Assembly: GCA_019114585.1 (NCBI GenBank)
Contig: DXFE01000012.1
Location: 1 to 7,557, forward strand
Reading direction: 5' to 3'
Origin: Gemmiger_A avium
Lineage (GTDB): Bacteria; Bacillota; Clostridia; Oscillospirales; Ruminococcaceae
Length of the DNA: 7,557 nucleotides
The position numbers and the translations under genes are program-made. Of the stretch, positions 1 to 5,880 are shown piece by piece. Below the pieces are notes generated by a model that ran no database searches, was not told the origin of the DNA, and saw nothing but the letters and a program-made list of their open reading frames with translations. Numbering within the stretch: the first letter of the stretch is position 1; each line of letters starts with the position of its first letter.

Positions 1-110
1 GATCTCGTTCGCCAAAAGCTTAATATCAACACCTGACGCTATCTTATCTGAGTGGGTGCAACCCCTATTCCATATGTACGGACCATCATTCACATATTAA
101 CATGTATACA
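1..110. other. AT-rich flank with no identifiable gene
   Basis: By my count this stretch is about 41 % G+C, clearly lower than the genes that follow. A plus-strand frame is open from base 2 to a stop at 98-100, and a minus-strand frame is open from a possible GTG at 93-91 to the left edge. Neither has a ribosome binding site or a sequence I recognise. It may hold the end of a neighbouring gene or a degraded insertion next to the tmRNA 3' end. I make no gene call here. Confidence 0.4.
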
Positions 111-111
111 T

Positions 112-164
112 ACAGAAAACCCGAGGGTCAAGGCACAATGCCTTGACCCTCGGGTTCTGTTTTG
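112..164 (-). terminator. Strong intrinsic terminator downstream of ssrA, possibly bidirectional
   Basis: A perfect 17-bp inverted repeat (118-134 with 140-156) encloses the 5-base loop ACAAT. On the minus strand the stem is followed by TTTTCTGTATGT, so it would end transcripts coming from ssrA. On the plus strand it is followed by CTGTTTTG, so it could also stop transcripts arriving from the left. It lies about 70 bases past the tmRNA 3' end. Confidence 0.8.
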
Positions 165-230
165 ACATCACAGCCACACCCTTACGGCAAAGCCGCCTTT
201 GAAAAAGTAGGTGTTCGTGCAATGTCCATT

Positions 231-580
231 TGGTGGAGATGAGGGGAGTCGAACCCCTGTCCGAAAAGAAGTCGACGAGAGTATCTCCGGGTGCAGTTTG
301 TCTACAACATTCCCGCCGCGCCAGGCCGGCAAACAGGCCGACGCTTTGGTAGCTTCATGAGTTCATGGCCGCCCGCAAAGCTTAGGGCTGCTCACGTTCA
401 GTGTCTAAATGATGCCCTGGCCCCACGCAACACTAACGTGGGCAGGACAGCCGCCTATAATTAGGCAGCGACAGCTAATTTATTGTTGTTAGCTATTTTT
501 TTGGAGGCGTTTATAGTGTGGCCCCCATCCACTACCCGCTGCTCGCGTGTTCCTCTCCCCGTCGAAACCTTTACATCCCC
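231..580 (-). ncRNA. ssrA: tmRNA (transfer-messenger RNA)
   Basis: tmRNA enters ribosomes stalled on broken mRNAs, is charged with alanine, and supplies a short reading frame that tags the nascent protein for proteolysis. The gene is 350 bases long including an encoded 3' CCA (231-233), typical for a one-piece tmRNA. The 5' end GGGGATG (580-574) pairs with CATCTCC next to the ACCA end, giving a 7-bp acceptor stem with one G-U pair. The 5' part continues with a D-like GGTTTCGAC segment. The 3' part has a T arm with loop TTCGACT flanked by GGGG and CCCC. The tag frame lies at 493-464. The gene follows smpB, whose product is its obligate partner, on the same strand only 25 bases away. The pseudoknots between tag and T arm were not folded by me. 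Confidence 0.96.
461..493 (-). other. tmRNA tag-peptide reading frame
   Basis: The resume codon is taken as GCT at 493-491, after an A-rich run and ATA. The encoded tag is then ANNNKLAVAA, 10 residues, ending at TAA (463-461). A second in-frame stop, TAG, follows one codon later. A start with Ala-Asn and a hydrophobic Ala-Ala end fit the family, but the usual last four residues are ALAA, whereas here they read AVAA. The frame is certain. The exact resume codon is inferred from tag length and from the family preference for alanine. Confidence 0.85.
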
Positions 581-584
581 ATGA

Positions 585-607
585 AAAACAGGCACGGGGC
601 CTGTTTT
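585..607 (-). terminator. Hairpin with U-run between smpB and ssrA
   Basis: A 9-bp stem (599-607 with 585-593) with a 5-base loop has the core CAGGC/GCCTG, followed on the minus strand by a run of T residues that ends four bases before the tmRNA 5' end. The stem includes part of the smpB stop codon. It has the form of a modest intrinsic terminator, or it may be a processing hairpin in a smpB-ssrA precursor. I see no convincing separate ssrA promoter in the adjacent 3' end of smpB, which argues for processing or partial read-through. Confidence 0.5.
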
Positions 608-1079
608 ATCGGTTGTTGTGGGACTTGAGCGCCCGGTCAATGTCGCGCTGTGCAGCACGGCGGGCATCGGTTTCCCGCTTGTCGTACAGTTTTTTGCCCT
701 TGCAGACGCCCAGTTCCAGTTTGACCCGCCCGCGCTTGAAGTAGAGCGAAAGCGGAATCAGGGTATAGCCCTGCAGTTTGATCTGCTGCCCCAGCTTGCG
801 GATCTCATTCTTGTGCGCCAGCAATTTACGGGCGCGCAAAGGGTCCCGGTTGAAGATATTGCCCTTTTCGTAGGGACTGATATGCAGCCCCCGGACGATC
901 AGTTCGCCATCCTCCACGTCGACCCAGGAATCCTTCATGTTGACCGTGCCCTGCCGCAGGCTCTTGACCTCTGTGCCTGCCAGCGAAATACCGGTCTCCA
1001 GAGTTTCCATCACGAAATACTCATGCCGGGCCTGCCGGTTGACGGCGATGGTCTTGGTGCTTTGTTTTTCTCCGGCCAT
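606..1079 (-). CDS. smpB: SsrA-binding protein SmpB
   Basis: SmpB binds the tRNA-like domain of tmRNA and delivers it to the A site of stalled ribosomes, where its C-terminal tail probes the empty mRNA channel. The product is 157 residues, normal for the family. Visible hallmarks are VNRQARHEYFVMETLETGI near residues 13-31, GTEVKSLRQG (35-44), the segment SPYEKGN (68-74), HKNEIRKL (89-96) and GKKLYDKRE (128-136), followed by a basic, Arg-rich tail from about 137. The start is ATG 1079-1077, chosen because GGGGAGGTGA sits about 7 bases upstream. The longer open frame to 1235 runs into recR and would precede the smpB promoter. ssrA lies immediately downstream, so the two trans-translation components are made together. 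Confidence 0.97.
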   Translation of the reverse strand: MAGEKQSTKTIAVNRQARHEYFVMETLETGISLAGTEVKSLRQGTVNMKDSWVDVEDGELIVRGLHISPYEKGNIFNRDPLRARKLLAHKNEIRKLGQQIKLQGYTLIPLSLYFKRGRVKLELGVCKGKKLYDKRETDARRAAQRDIDRALKSHNNR

Positions 1080-1110
1080 GCCGTCACCTCCCCTGCCTGG
1101 TTGGTAGTAT

Positions 1111-1139
1111 AGTATATCCCATCCGGGATAAAATGTCAA
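1111..1139 (-). promoter_or_regulatory. Sigma-A promoter for smpB (and probably ssrA)
   Basis: The -35 box TTGACA (1139-1134) is a perfect consensus. A 17-base spacer separates it from the -10 box TATACT (1116-1111), one base off TATAAT. Transcription should start near 1104, some 25 bases before the smpB start codon. The promoter sits in the 73-base gap after recR, giving smpB a supply independent of the dnaX operon. The spacer contains an inverted repeat, ATCCC-GGAT-GGGAT, which could be coincidental or an operator. Confidence 0.85.
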
Positions 1140-1152
1140 ATCCCGCCGCGGT

Positions 1153-1752
1153 TTACAGATCGCCCCGGCCGGACAGTGCCCGGTAGAGGGTGGTTTCGTC
1201 GGCGTACTCCAGACTGGAGCCCACCGGCAAACCATAGGCCAGACGGGTGGTGCGGATGCCCAGCGGCTTGATCAGCTTGGCCAGATAGAGGGCGGTGGCC
1301 TCCCCTTCCACAGTGGGATTGGTTGCCATGATGACCTCCTTGACCGTGCCGTCCTGCAGGCGGGCCAGCAGCTCCTTGACGCAGAGCTGCTCCGCGCCGA
1401 TACCGTCCATGGGCGAGATCAGGCCGTGCAGCACATGGTACAGGCCGTTGTACTCCCGGGTGCGCTCAAAGGCGGTTACATCCCGGGGGCTTTCCACCAC
1501 GCAGATGACCGACGGGTCCCGCTTGGGGCTGGAGCAGATGCGGCATACCTCCTGCTCGGTATAATCCTGGCAGATGCGGCAGCGATGCAGCTTGGTATGG
1601 GCGTCCTGGATCGCGCTGGCAAGCTCAGCGGCTTCCTTGGGATCCATGCTCAGCACCTGATAGGCCATACGGGTAGCGCCTTTGCGGCCAATGCCCGGGA
1701 ATTTGGAAAACTGTTCCACCAGACGCTCCAGCGGCGCGGCGTTATACCCCAT
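1153..1752 (-). CDS. recR: Recombination mediator protein RecR
   Basis: RecR works with RecO (and RecF) to load RecA onto SSB-coated single-stranded DNA during gap repair. The 199-residue product has the full family layout: an N-terminal helix-hairpin-helix around FPGIGRKGATRMA (18-30); a Cys4 zinc finger with C58, C61, C70 and C73; a TOPRIM domain starting at VICVVESPRDV (82-92) with conserved E87 and the ATNPTVEGEATA motif (143-154); and the C-terminal LPVGSSLEYADETTL segment (175-189). The start ATG 1752-1750 has AAGGAGG (1769-1763) 10 bases upstream. It follows ybaB by 29 bases in the dnaX-ybaB-recR order usual in Firmicutes. No terminator is evident after it, so transcripts may continue into smpB. 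Confidence 0.97.
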   Translation of the reverse strand: MGYNAAPLERLVEQFSKFPGIGRKGATRMAYQVLSMDPKEAAELASAIQDAHTKLHRCRICQDYTEQEVCRICSSPKRDPSVICVVESPRDVTAFERTREYNGLYHVLHGLISPMDGIGAEQLCVKELLARLQDGTVKEVIMATNPTVEGEATALYLAKLIKPLGIRTTRLAYGLPVGSSLEYADETTLYRALSGRGDL

Positions 1753-1781
1753 GGATGGTGTTCCTCCTTACTGCCCGGCAA

Positions 1782-2120
1782 TTAAAGGCCGGGAATGTTC
1801 ATGCCGCCGGTGAGCTTGCCCATCTCGGCCTCGGCATCCTCGTCCACCGCGCGCACCGCGTCGTTAACGGCAGCGGCAACCAGATCTTCCAGCATCTCGA
1901 TGTCTTCGGGATCCACAGCGTCCGGCTGGATCTTGATGGCGGTGACCTGATGCTTACCGGTCATGGTGACCTGCACCATGCCGCCGCTGGCGGTGCCGGT
2001 GTACTCTTTTTGCTCCAGCTCCTCCTGCTTGGCTTTCATGTCCTCCTGCATCTTCTGGGCCTGGCGCATCAGCGCGTTCACGTCGGGTTTGCCGTATCCC
2101 TGAGGCAGTCTTGCTTTCAT
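1782..2120 (-). CDS. ybaB: YbaB/EbfC family nucleoid-associated DNA-binding protein
   Basis: The 112-residue product belongs to the small dimeric DNA-binding family that sits between dnaX and recR in many bacteria. Its role is thought to be nucleoid organisation or recombination support, not a defined reaction. Seen here: a basic, Met/Gln-rich N-terminal helix (MRQAQKMQEDMKAKQEEL, 18-35), the conserved core around TGTASGGMVQVTMTG (41-55), the acidic PDAVDPEDIEMLEDLV region (66-81) and a Gly/Met-rich C-terminal tail. The start ATG 2120 has AAAGGAGAT seven bases upstream, overlapping the dnaX stop codon, so translation is probably coupled. The stop codon lies in the loop of a small CCCGGC/GCCGGG repeat before recR, which I do not take as a terminator because it has no U-run. 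Confidence 0.93.
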   Translation of the reverse strand: MKARLPQGYGKPDVNALMRQAQKMQEDMKAKQEELEQKEYTGTASGGMVQVTMTGKHQVTAIKIQPDAVDPEDIEMLEDLVAAAVNDAVRAVDEDAEAEMGKLTGGMNIPGL

Positions 2121-2134
2121 GTTTGGTATCTCCT

Positions 2135-3838
<1,704 letters not shown>

Positions 3839-3867
3839 AGGCGCACACCTCCCCCACAAAGCCGTAC

Positions 3868-3896
3868 AAAAAACGGACAGCGCCCGCGGATGCGGG
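3868..3896 (-). terminator. 3' end and terminator of the SRP RNA gene
   Basis: The minus strand carries a CCCGC-AUCC-GCGGG hairpin (3896-3883), then CTGTCCG (3880-3874) directly followed by six T residues (3873-3868). CTGTCCG can also close the whole RNA by pairing with CGGACAG at its 5' end (4051-4045), so the terminal helix plus U-run would itself act as the terminator. dnaX starts only 29 bases further on. Confidence 0.7.
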
Positions 3897-4054
3897 TGCG
3901 TGGCTCGGCATACGGATGCAGGCGATCTGCGGCGCACAGGGCGGGCCACTTAATGCTGCTCGGTTCCCCGCCTGACATGGTTCATGGAGCCCCGTCGCAC
4001 AGGACCCGCATCCGTATGCCGAACAGCGCACCTATATACCGGCTCTGTCCGAAC
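3868..4054 (-). ncRNA. ffs: Signal recognition particle RNA (scRNA / 4.5S type)
   Basis: SRP RNA scaffolds the Ffh protein that targets nascent membrane proteins to the translocon. The diagnostic helix 8 apex is present on the minus strand: GTCAGG (3978-3973), a GGAA tetraloop closed by CGG/CCG, then AGCAGC, the paired-loop signature that binds the Ffh M domain. CCATGAACC and AAGTGG flank it and also match the family. Outside this lies a 19-bp helix (4023-4005 with 3922-3904, two wobble pairs), then GGUGCG/CGCACC (4032-4027 with 3900-3895) and CGGACAG/CTGTCCG closing the ends. The position directly upstream of dnaX is the classic Firmicutes location. From predicted start to U-run it is about 187 nt, longer than the roughly 100-nt small form but shorter than the roughly 270-nt Bacillus form, and I see no room for an Alu domain. 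Ends are inferred from the promoter and U-run. Confidence 0.92.
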
Positions 4055-4061
4055 ACGGTAT

Positions 4062-4090
4062 ATTATATAACAAAACTTTGTAAATTGCAA
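4062..4090 (-). promoter_or_regulatory. Sigma-A promoter of ffs
   Basis: The -35 box TTGCAA (4090-4085), a 17-base AT-rich spacer and a perfect -10 TATAAT (4067-4062) predict a start near 4054-4056. That fits the 5' strand of the closing helix of the SRP RNA. The promoter is squeezed between the pduL terminator and ffs, and probably also feeds dnaX-ybaB-recR by read-through. Confidence 0.85.
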
Positions 4091-4101
4091 GACCGGCAGA
4101 C

Positions 4102-4141
4102 AAAAGGCCGGGCGGGCAGCGCAATGGCTGCCCGCCCGGCC
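4102..4141 (-). terminator. Intrinsic terminator of pduL
   Basis: A perfect 15-bp GC-rich stem (4106-4120 with 4127-4141) has the 6-base loop GCAATG. On the minus strand the stem is followed by TTTTGTCT. It starts about 20 bases after the pduL stop codon and insulates that gene from ffs. On the plus strand no T-run follows. Confidence 0.88.
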
Positions 4142-4162
4142 GCAGTGCCGTTTGGATCAGAG

Positions 4163-4726
4163 TTAGCGGACGATCTCGCCCTCGGTGGCGCCCAGGCAGG
4201 CGTTGGACTCGTCGGTATCGATGTGCATGGCAGTGGCAAAGTCGCTGCGCACACGGATGACCACGTCATCAAAGATCAGCTTACGGCCTTCCTTGCCGCA
4301 GGCAACCTTCACGATCTCCTTGTCGGAAACGCCCAGCTTCTCGGCGTCTTCGGGGGTCACATGGATGTGACGCTTGGCCACGATCACGCCCTCGGTCAGT
4401 TCCACTTCGCCGCAGGGGCCAACCAGCTTGCAGGCGCCGGAACCGGCAATGTCGCCGGACTCACGGACGGGAGCCACGATGCCGATGGAACGGGCGTCGG
4501 TAGCAGACAGCTCCACCTGGTCCGCGTTGCGGCAGGGCCCCAGGATGGACACGTTGGCCAGCTCCTTCTTGGGGCCGACAACGGTAACGCGCTCGTTGGA
4601 CGCGAACTGGCCGGGCTGGCTCAGTTCCTTCTTAACGGTGAGCTGATAACCCGCGCCGAACAGGGTCTCCAGGGTCTGCTGGGTAACATGTACGTGACGG
4701 GCCGAAGTTTCTACCAGAAATTTCAT
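4163..4726 (-). CDS. pduL: PduL-type phosphate acyltransferase (phosphotransacetylase/phosphotransacylase)
   Basis: PduL enzymes interconvert an acyl-CoA plus phosphate and acyl-phosphate plus CoA. They are unrelated in fold to classical Pta but do the same job in acetate or propionate formation. The 187-residue product shows the duplicated family pattern: SARHVHVT (8-15) with H11/H13 and AKRHIHVT (117-124) with H120/H122, together with E72 and H168, which are the kind of residues that hold the two metal ions in characterised PduL. Also conserved are KELSQPGQFASNERV (33-47), LGPCRNADQVELS (62-74) and PVRESGDIAGSG (86-97). The conserved domain begins at residue 4, so there is no N-terminal encapsulation peptide, and no microcompartment gene is nearby. 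A soluble housekeeping role with acetate kinase is the likely inference. CAGGAGG lies nine bases before the ATG. Confidence 0.93.
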   Translation of the reverse strand: MKFLVETSARHVHVTQQTLETLFGAGYQLTVKKELSQPGQFASNERVTVVGPKKELANVSILGPCRNADQVELSATDARSIGIVAPVRESGDIAGSGACKLVGPCGEVELTEGVIVAKRHIHVTPEDAEKLGVSDKEIVKVACGKEGRKLIFDDVVIRVRSDFATAMHIDTDESNACLGATEGEIVR

Positions 4727-4785
4727 TTTTCTCTTCCTCCTGTGTCGCCGGGCAGACTGGCCGCCCTGGGCGCATTTACATTTTT

Positions 4786-4813
4786 ATTGTAGCACATTCA
4801 AACGAAACTTCAA
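4786..4813 (-). promoter_or_regulatory. Promoter of pduL
   Basis: The -35-like TTGAAG (4813-4808), a 16-base spacer and -10 TACAAT (4791-4786), preceded by TGC as an extended -10, predict a start near 4779 and a leader of about 50 bases. Its -35 box overlaps that of the divergent glycosylase promoter. Confidence 0.65.
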
Positions 4814-4840
4814 GACAAAATGCCGCGGCTGTGGTATAAT
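4812..4840 (+). promoter_or_regulatory. Promoter of the uracil-DNA glycosylase gene
   Basis: A perfect -10 TATAAT (4835-4840) has the extended-10 dinucleotide TG one base upstream. A 17-base spacer leads back to AAGACA (4812-4817), a 4-of-6 match to the -35 consensus. The AAGGAGG ribosome binding site (4854-4860) ends eight bases before the ATG at 4869, so the leader is short. Confidence 0.75.
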
Positions 4841-4868
4841 CGCTTCAGAACACAAGGAGGGCAGTTTT

Positions 4869-5438
4869 ATGGATTTTGAACAACTGCGTCAGGCCTGCAC
4901 CACCTGCGAAAAGTGCGGCCTGTGTGACACCCGCCAGCATGTGGTATTCGGCATGGGCAACCCGGAAGCCGAGGTCATGTTCATCGGCGAAGGCCCCGGC
5001 CAGAACGAGGACGAACAGGGCCTGCCGTTTGTAGGCCGCAGCGGCAAGCTGCTGGACCAGTATCTGGAAGCGGTGGATCTGTACCGGGACAAGAACATCT
5101 TTATCACCAACATCGTAAAATGCCGCCCGCCCCAGAACCGGGATCCGCTGCCCGAGGAATGGGACGCCTGCCTGCCCTGGCTGCGGGAGCAGTTCCGGAT
5201 CATCCGGCCCCGCATCATCGTGTGCCTGGGCCGCATCGCCGCCCAGCGGCTGATCCGCCCGGACTTCTCGGTGACCAAGGAGCATGGGCAGTTCTTTAAG
5301 AAGAACGGCACCTGGTTCATGGGCACGCTGCATCCCGCCGCGCTGCTGCGCAATCCCCGGCAGAAGCCCGACGCCTTTGCGGACTTTGTAGCCCTGCGGG
5401 AAAAGATCCAGCAGGTGTGCGACCACACCTACGACTGA
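4869..5438 (+). CDS. udg: Family 4 uracil-DNA glycosylase with [4Fe-4S] cluster
   Basis: This enzyme removes uracil from DNA, formed by cytosine deamination or dUTP incorporation, as the first step of base excision repair. The 189-residue product has the thermostable/family-4 layout. Four cysteines, C13-x2-C16, C85 and C101, match the spacing of the iron-sulfur ligands; C10 and C19 are additional cysteines nearby. Motif A is GEGPGQNEDEQGLPFVGR (40-57), which forms the uracil pocket. KCRPPQNRDP (84-93) follows, and motif B is LHPAALLRNP (154-163). It stands alone on the plus strand with its own promoter and strong ribosome binding site. Its 3' end overlaps a small minus-strand ORF by 10 bases. 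No terminator directly follows; the next hairpin on this strand is at 5615. Confidence 0.95.
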   Translation: MDFEQLRQACTTCEKCGLCDTRQHVVFGMGNPEAEVMFIGEGPGQNEDEQGLPFVGRSGKLLDQYLEAVDLYRDKNIFITNIVKCRPPQNRDPLPEEWDACLPWLREQFRIIRPRIIVCLGRIAAQRLIRPDFSVTKEHGQFFKKNGTWFMGTLHPAALLRNPRQKPDAFADFVALREKIQQVCDHTYD

Positions 5439-5515
5439 TCGTTTTCTTCCGCCGCCGAAAGCAGCGCCGCAAAGACGAACAGCACGGTAATGAGCAATCC
5501 GGCCAACGCCTGCAT
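5429..5515 (-). CDS. Possible 28-residue single-pass membrane protein
   Basis: A minus-strand ATG at 5515-5513 has a full GGAGGTGA (5528-5521) five bases upstream. It opens 28 codons ending at TAG (5431-5429). The peptide starts MQALAGLLITVLFVFAALL, an uninterrupted hydrophobic stretch long enough to span a membrane, and ends with the polar acidic tail AAEENDQS. The last codons overlap the 3' end of the glycosylase gene in antisense. Function is unknown and I do not recognise a family. A possible extended -10 (TGCTAGGAT, 5542-5534) would give a very short leader. The good ribosome binding site and coherent topology favour a real gene, but by length alone it could be chance in GC-rich DNA. Confidence 0.5.
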   Translation of the reverse strand: MQALAGLLITVLFVFAALLSAAEENDQS

Positions 5516-5614
5516 CCGTATCACCTCCGCGCCCATCCTAGCATGGGGCCAGGGGCAAAATGGGGCGGAATCCGTTGAAGCGGCACGGTTCGGCACAAGC
5601 AGAGAAAAACAGGC

Positions 5615-5653
5615 AAAACGGGACGCATCCCTAAAGGGCTGCGTCCCGTTTTT
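5615..5653. terminator. Bidirectional intrinsic terminator
   Basis: A 13-bp stem (5615-5627 with 5640-5652) is extended past one mismatch by CCC/GGG around the loop TAAA. On the plus strand it ends in TTTTTGTTTTG; on the minus strand the stem is followed by GCCTGTTTTT. It lies eight bases beyond the stop codon of the minus-strand remnant at 5661, so it was probably that gene's terminator. It now also stops transcripts from the glycosylase gene. Confidence 0.85.
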
Positions 5654-5660
5654 GTTTTGC

Positions 5661-5743
5661 TCAGCCTGCCAGGTATTCCAGCAGCTGGCGTTCCTGCTCC
5701 GGGCCCCACCAGTCGCGGTAACCGGCTTTAGTGGGATGGATAT
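5661..5743 (-). pseudogene. 3' remnant of an unidentified gene
   Basis: A minus-strand frame ending at TGA (5663-5661) encodes a C-terminal stretch that reads HPTKAGYRDWWGPEQERQLL and then EYLAG. The codons are strongly GC3-biased like real genes here, and a terminator follows the stop directly. Further upstream the frame stays open only to a TAA near 5815 and has no start codon, and that part is antisense to the AraC remnant. I read it as the tail of a gene whose 5' part was lost, with the break near 5735. I do not recognise the family; the Trp-Trp-Gly motif and the Glu/Arg-rich helix are the features to search with. Confidence 0.45.
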
Positions 5744-5866
5744 TCCAGCGAGGATTTATCTTCCATTGCCGCTTACCTGTGTTTCCCCTCCCAAAGCCGT
5801 TTTGGTGAGGTTTTTAAGCAGTTCACCGGTACTACGCCTAAAAAGTACCGGGAACAGAGTATGTGA
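5732..5866 (+). pseudogene. C-terminal remnant of an AraC-family transcriptional regulator
   Basis: A plus-strand frame of 44 codons ends at TGA (5864-5866) and is closed upstream by TAG (5729-5731). It matches the last helix-turn-helix of AraC/XylS regulators: LSSIAAYLCFPSQSRF followed by GEVFKQFTGTTPKKYREQ. This follows the family pattern of IA--lGF-sqS-F---FK---G-TP--YR, with Cys in place of the usual Gly before Phe. The first helix-turn-helix and the whole sensor domain are missing and there is no start codon, so it cannot make a working regulator alone. Its end overlaps the ribosome binding site of the acetyltransferase, suggesting the intact regulator once headed that operon. Confidence 0.75.
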
Positions 5867-5880
5867 AAGGAGCCAACACC

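Noticed and set aside
54..75. Possible second copy of the tmRNA T-arm (an att-like duplicate) near the left edge
   Set aside because: Only the word AACCCCT is shared with the region at 251-257; the T-loop sequence is not preserved.
1080..1235. N-terminal extension of SmpB
   Set aside because: It would overlap recR and start upstream of the smpB promoter; the ATG at 1079 has a clear ribosome binding site and gives normal family length.
1781..1800. CCCGGC/GCCGGG inverted repeat between ybaB and recR as a terminator
   Set aside because: The stem is short and is followed by the recR ribosome binding site rather than a U-run.
3839..4031. Minus-strand reading frames upstream of dnaX, including an N-terminal extension of DnaX to 3949
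   Set aside because: They translate the SRP RNA gene. The DnaX N terminus fits the family at the GTG 3838 with a strong ribosome binding site.
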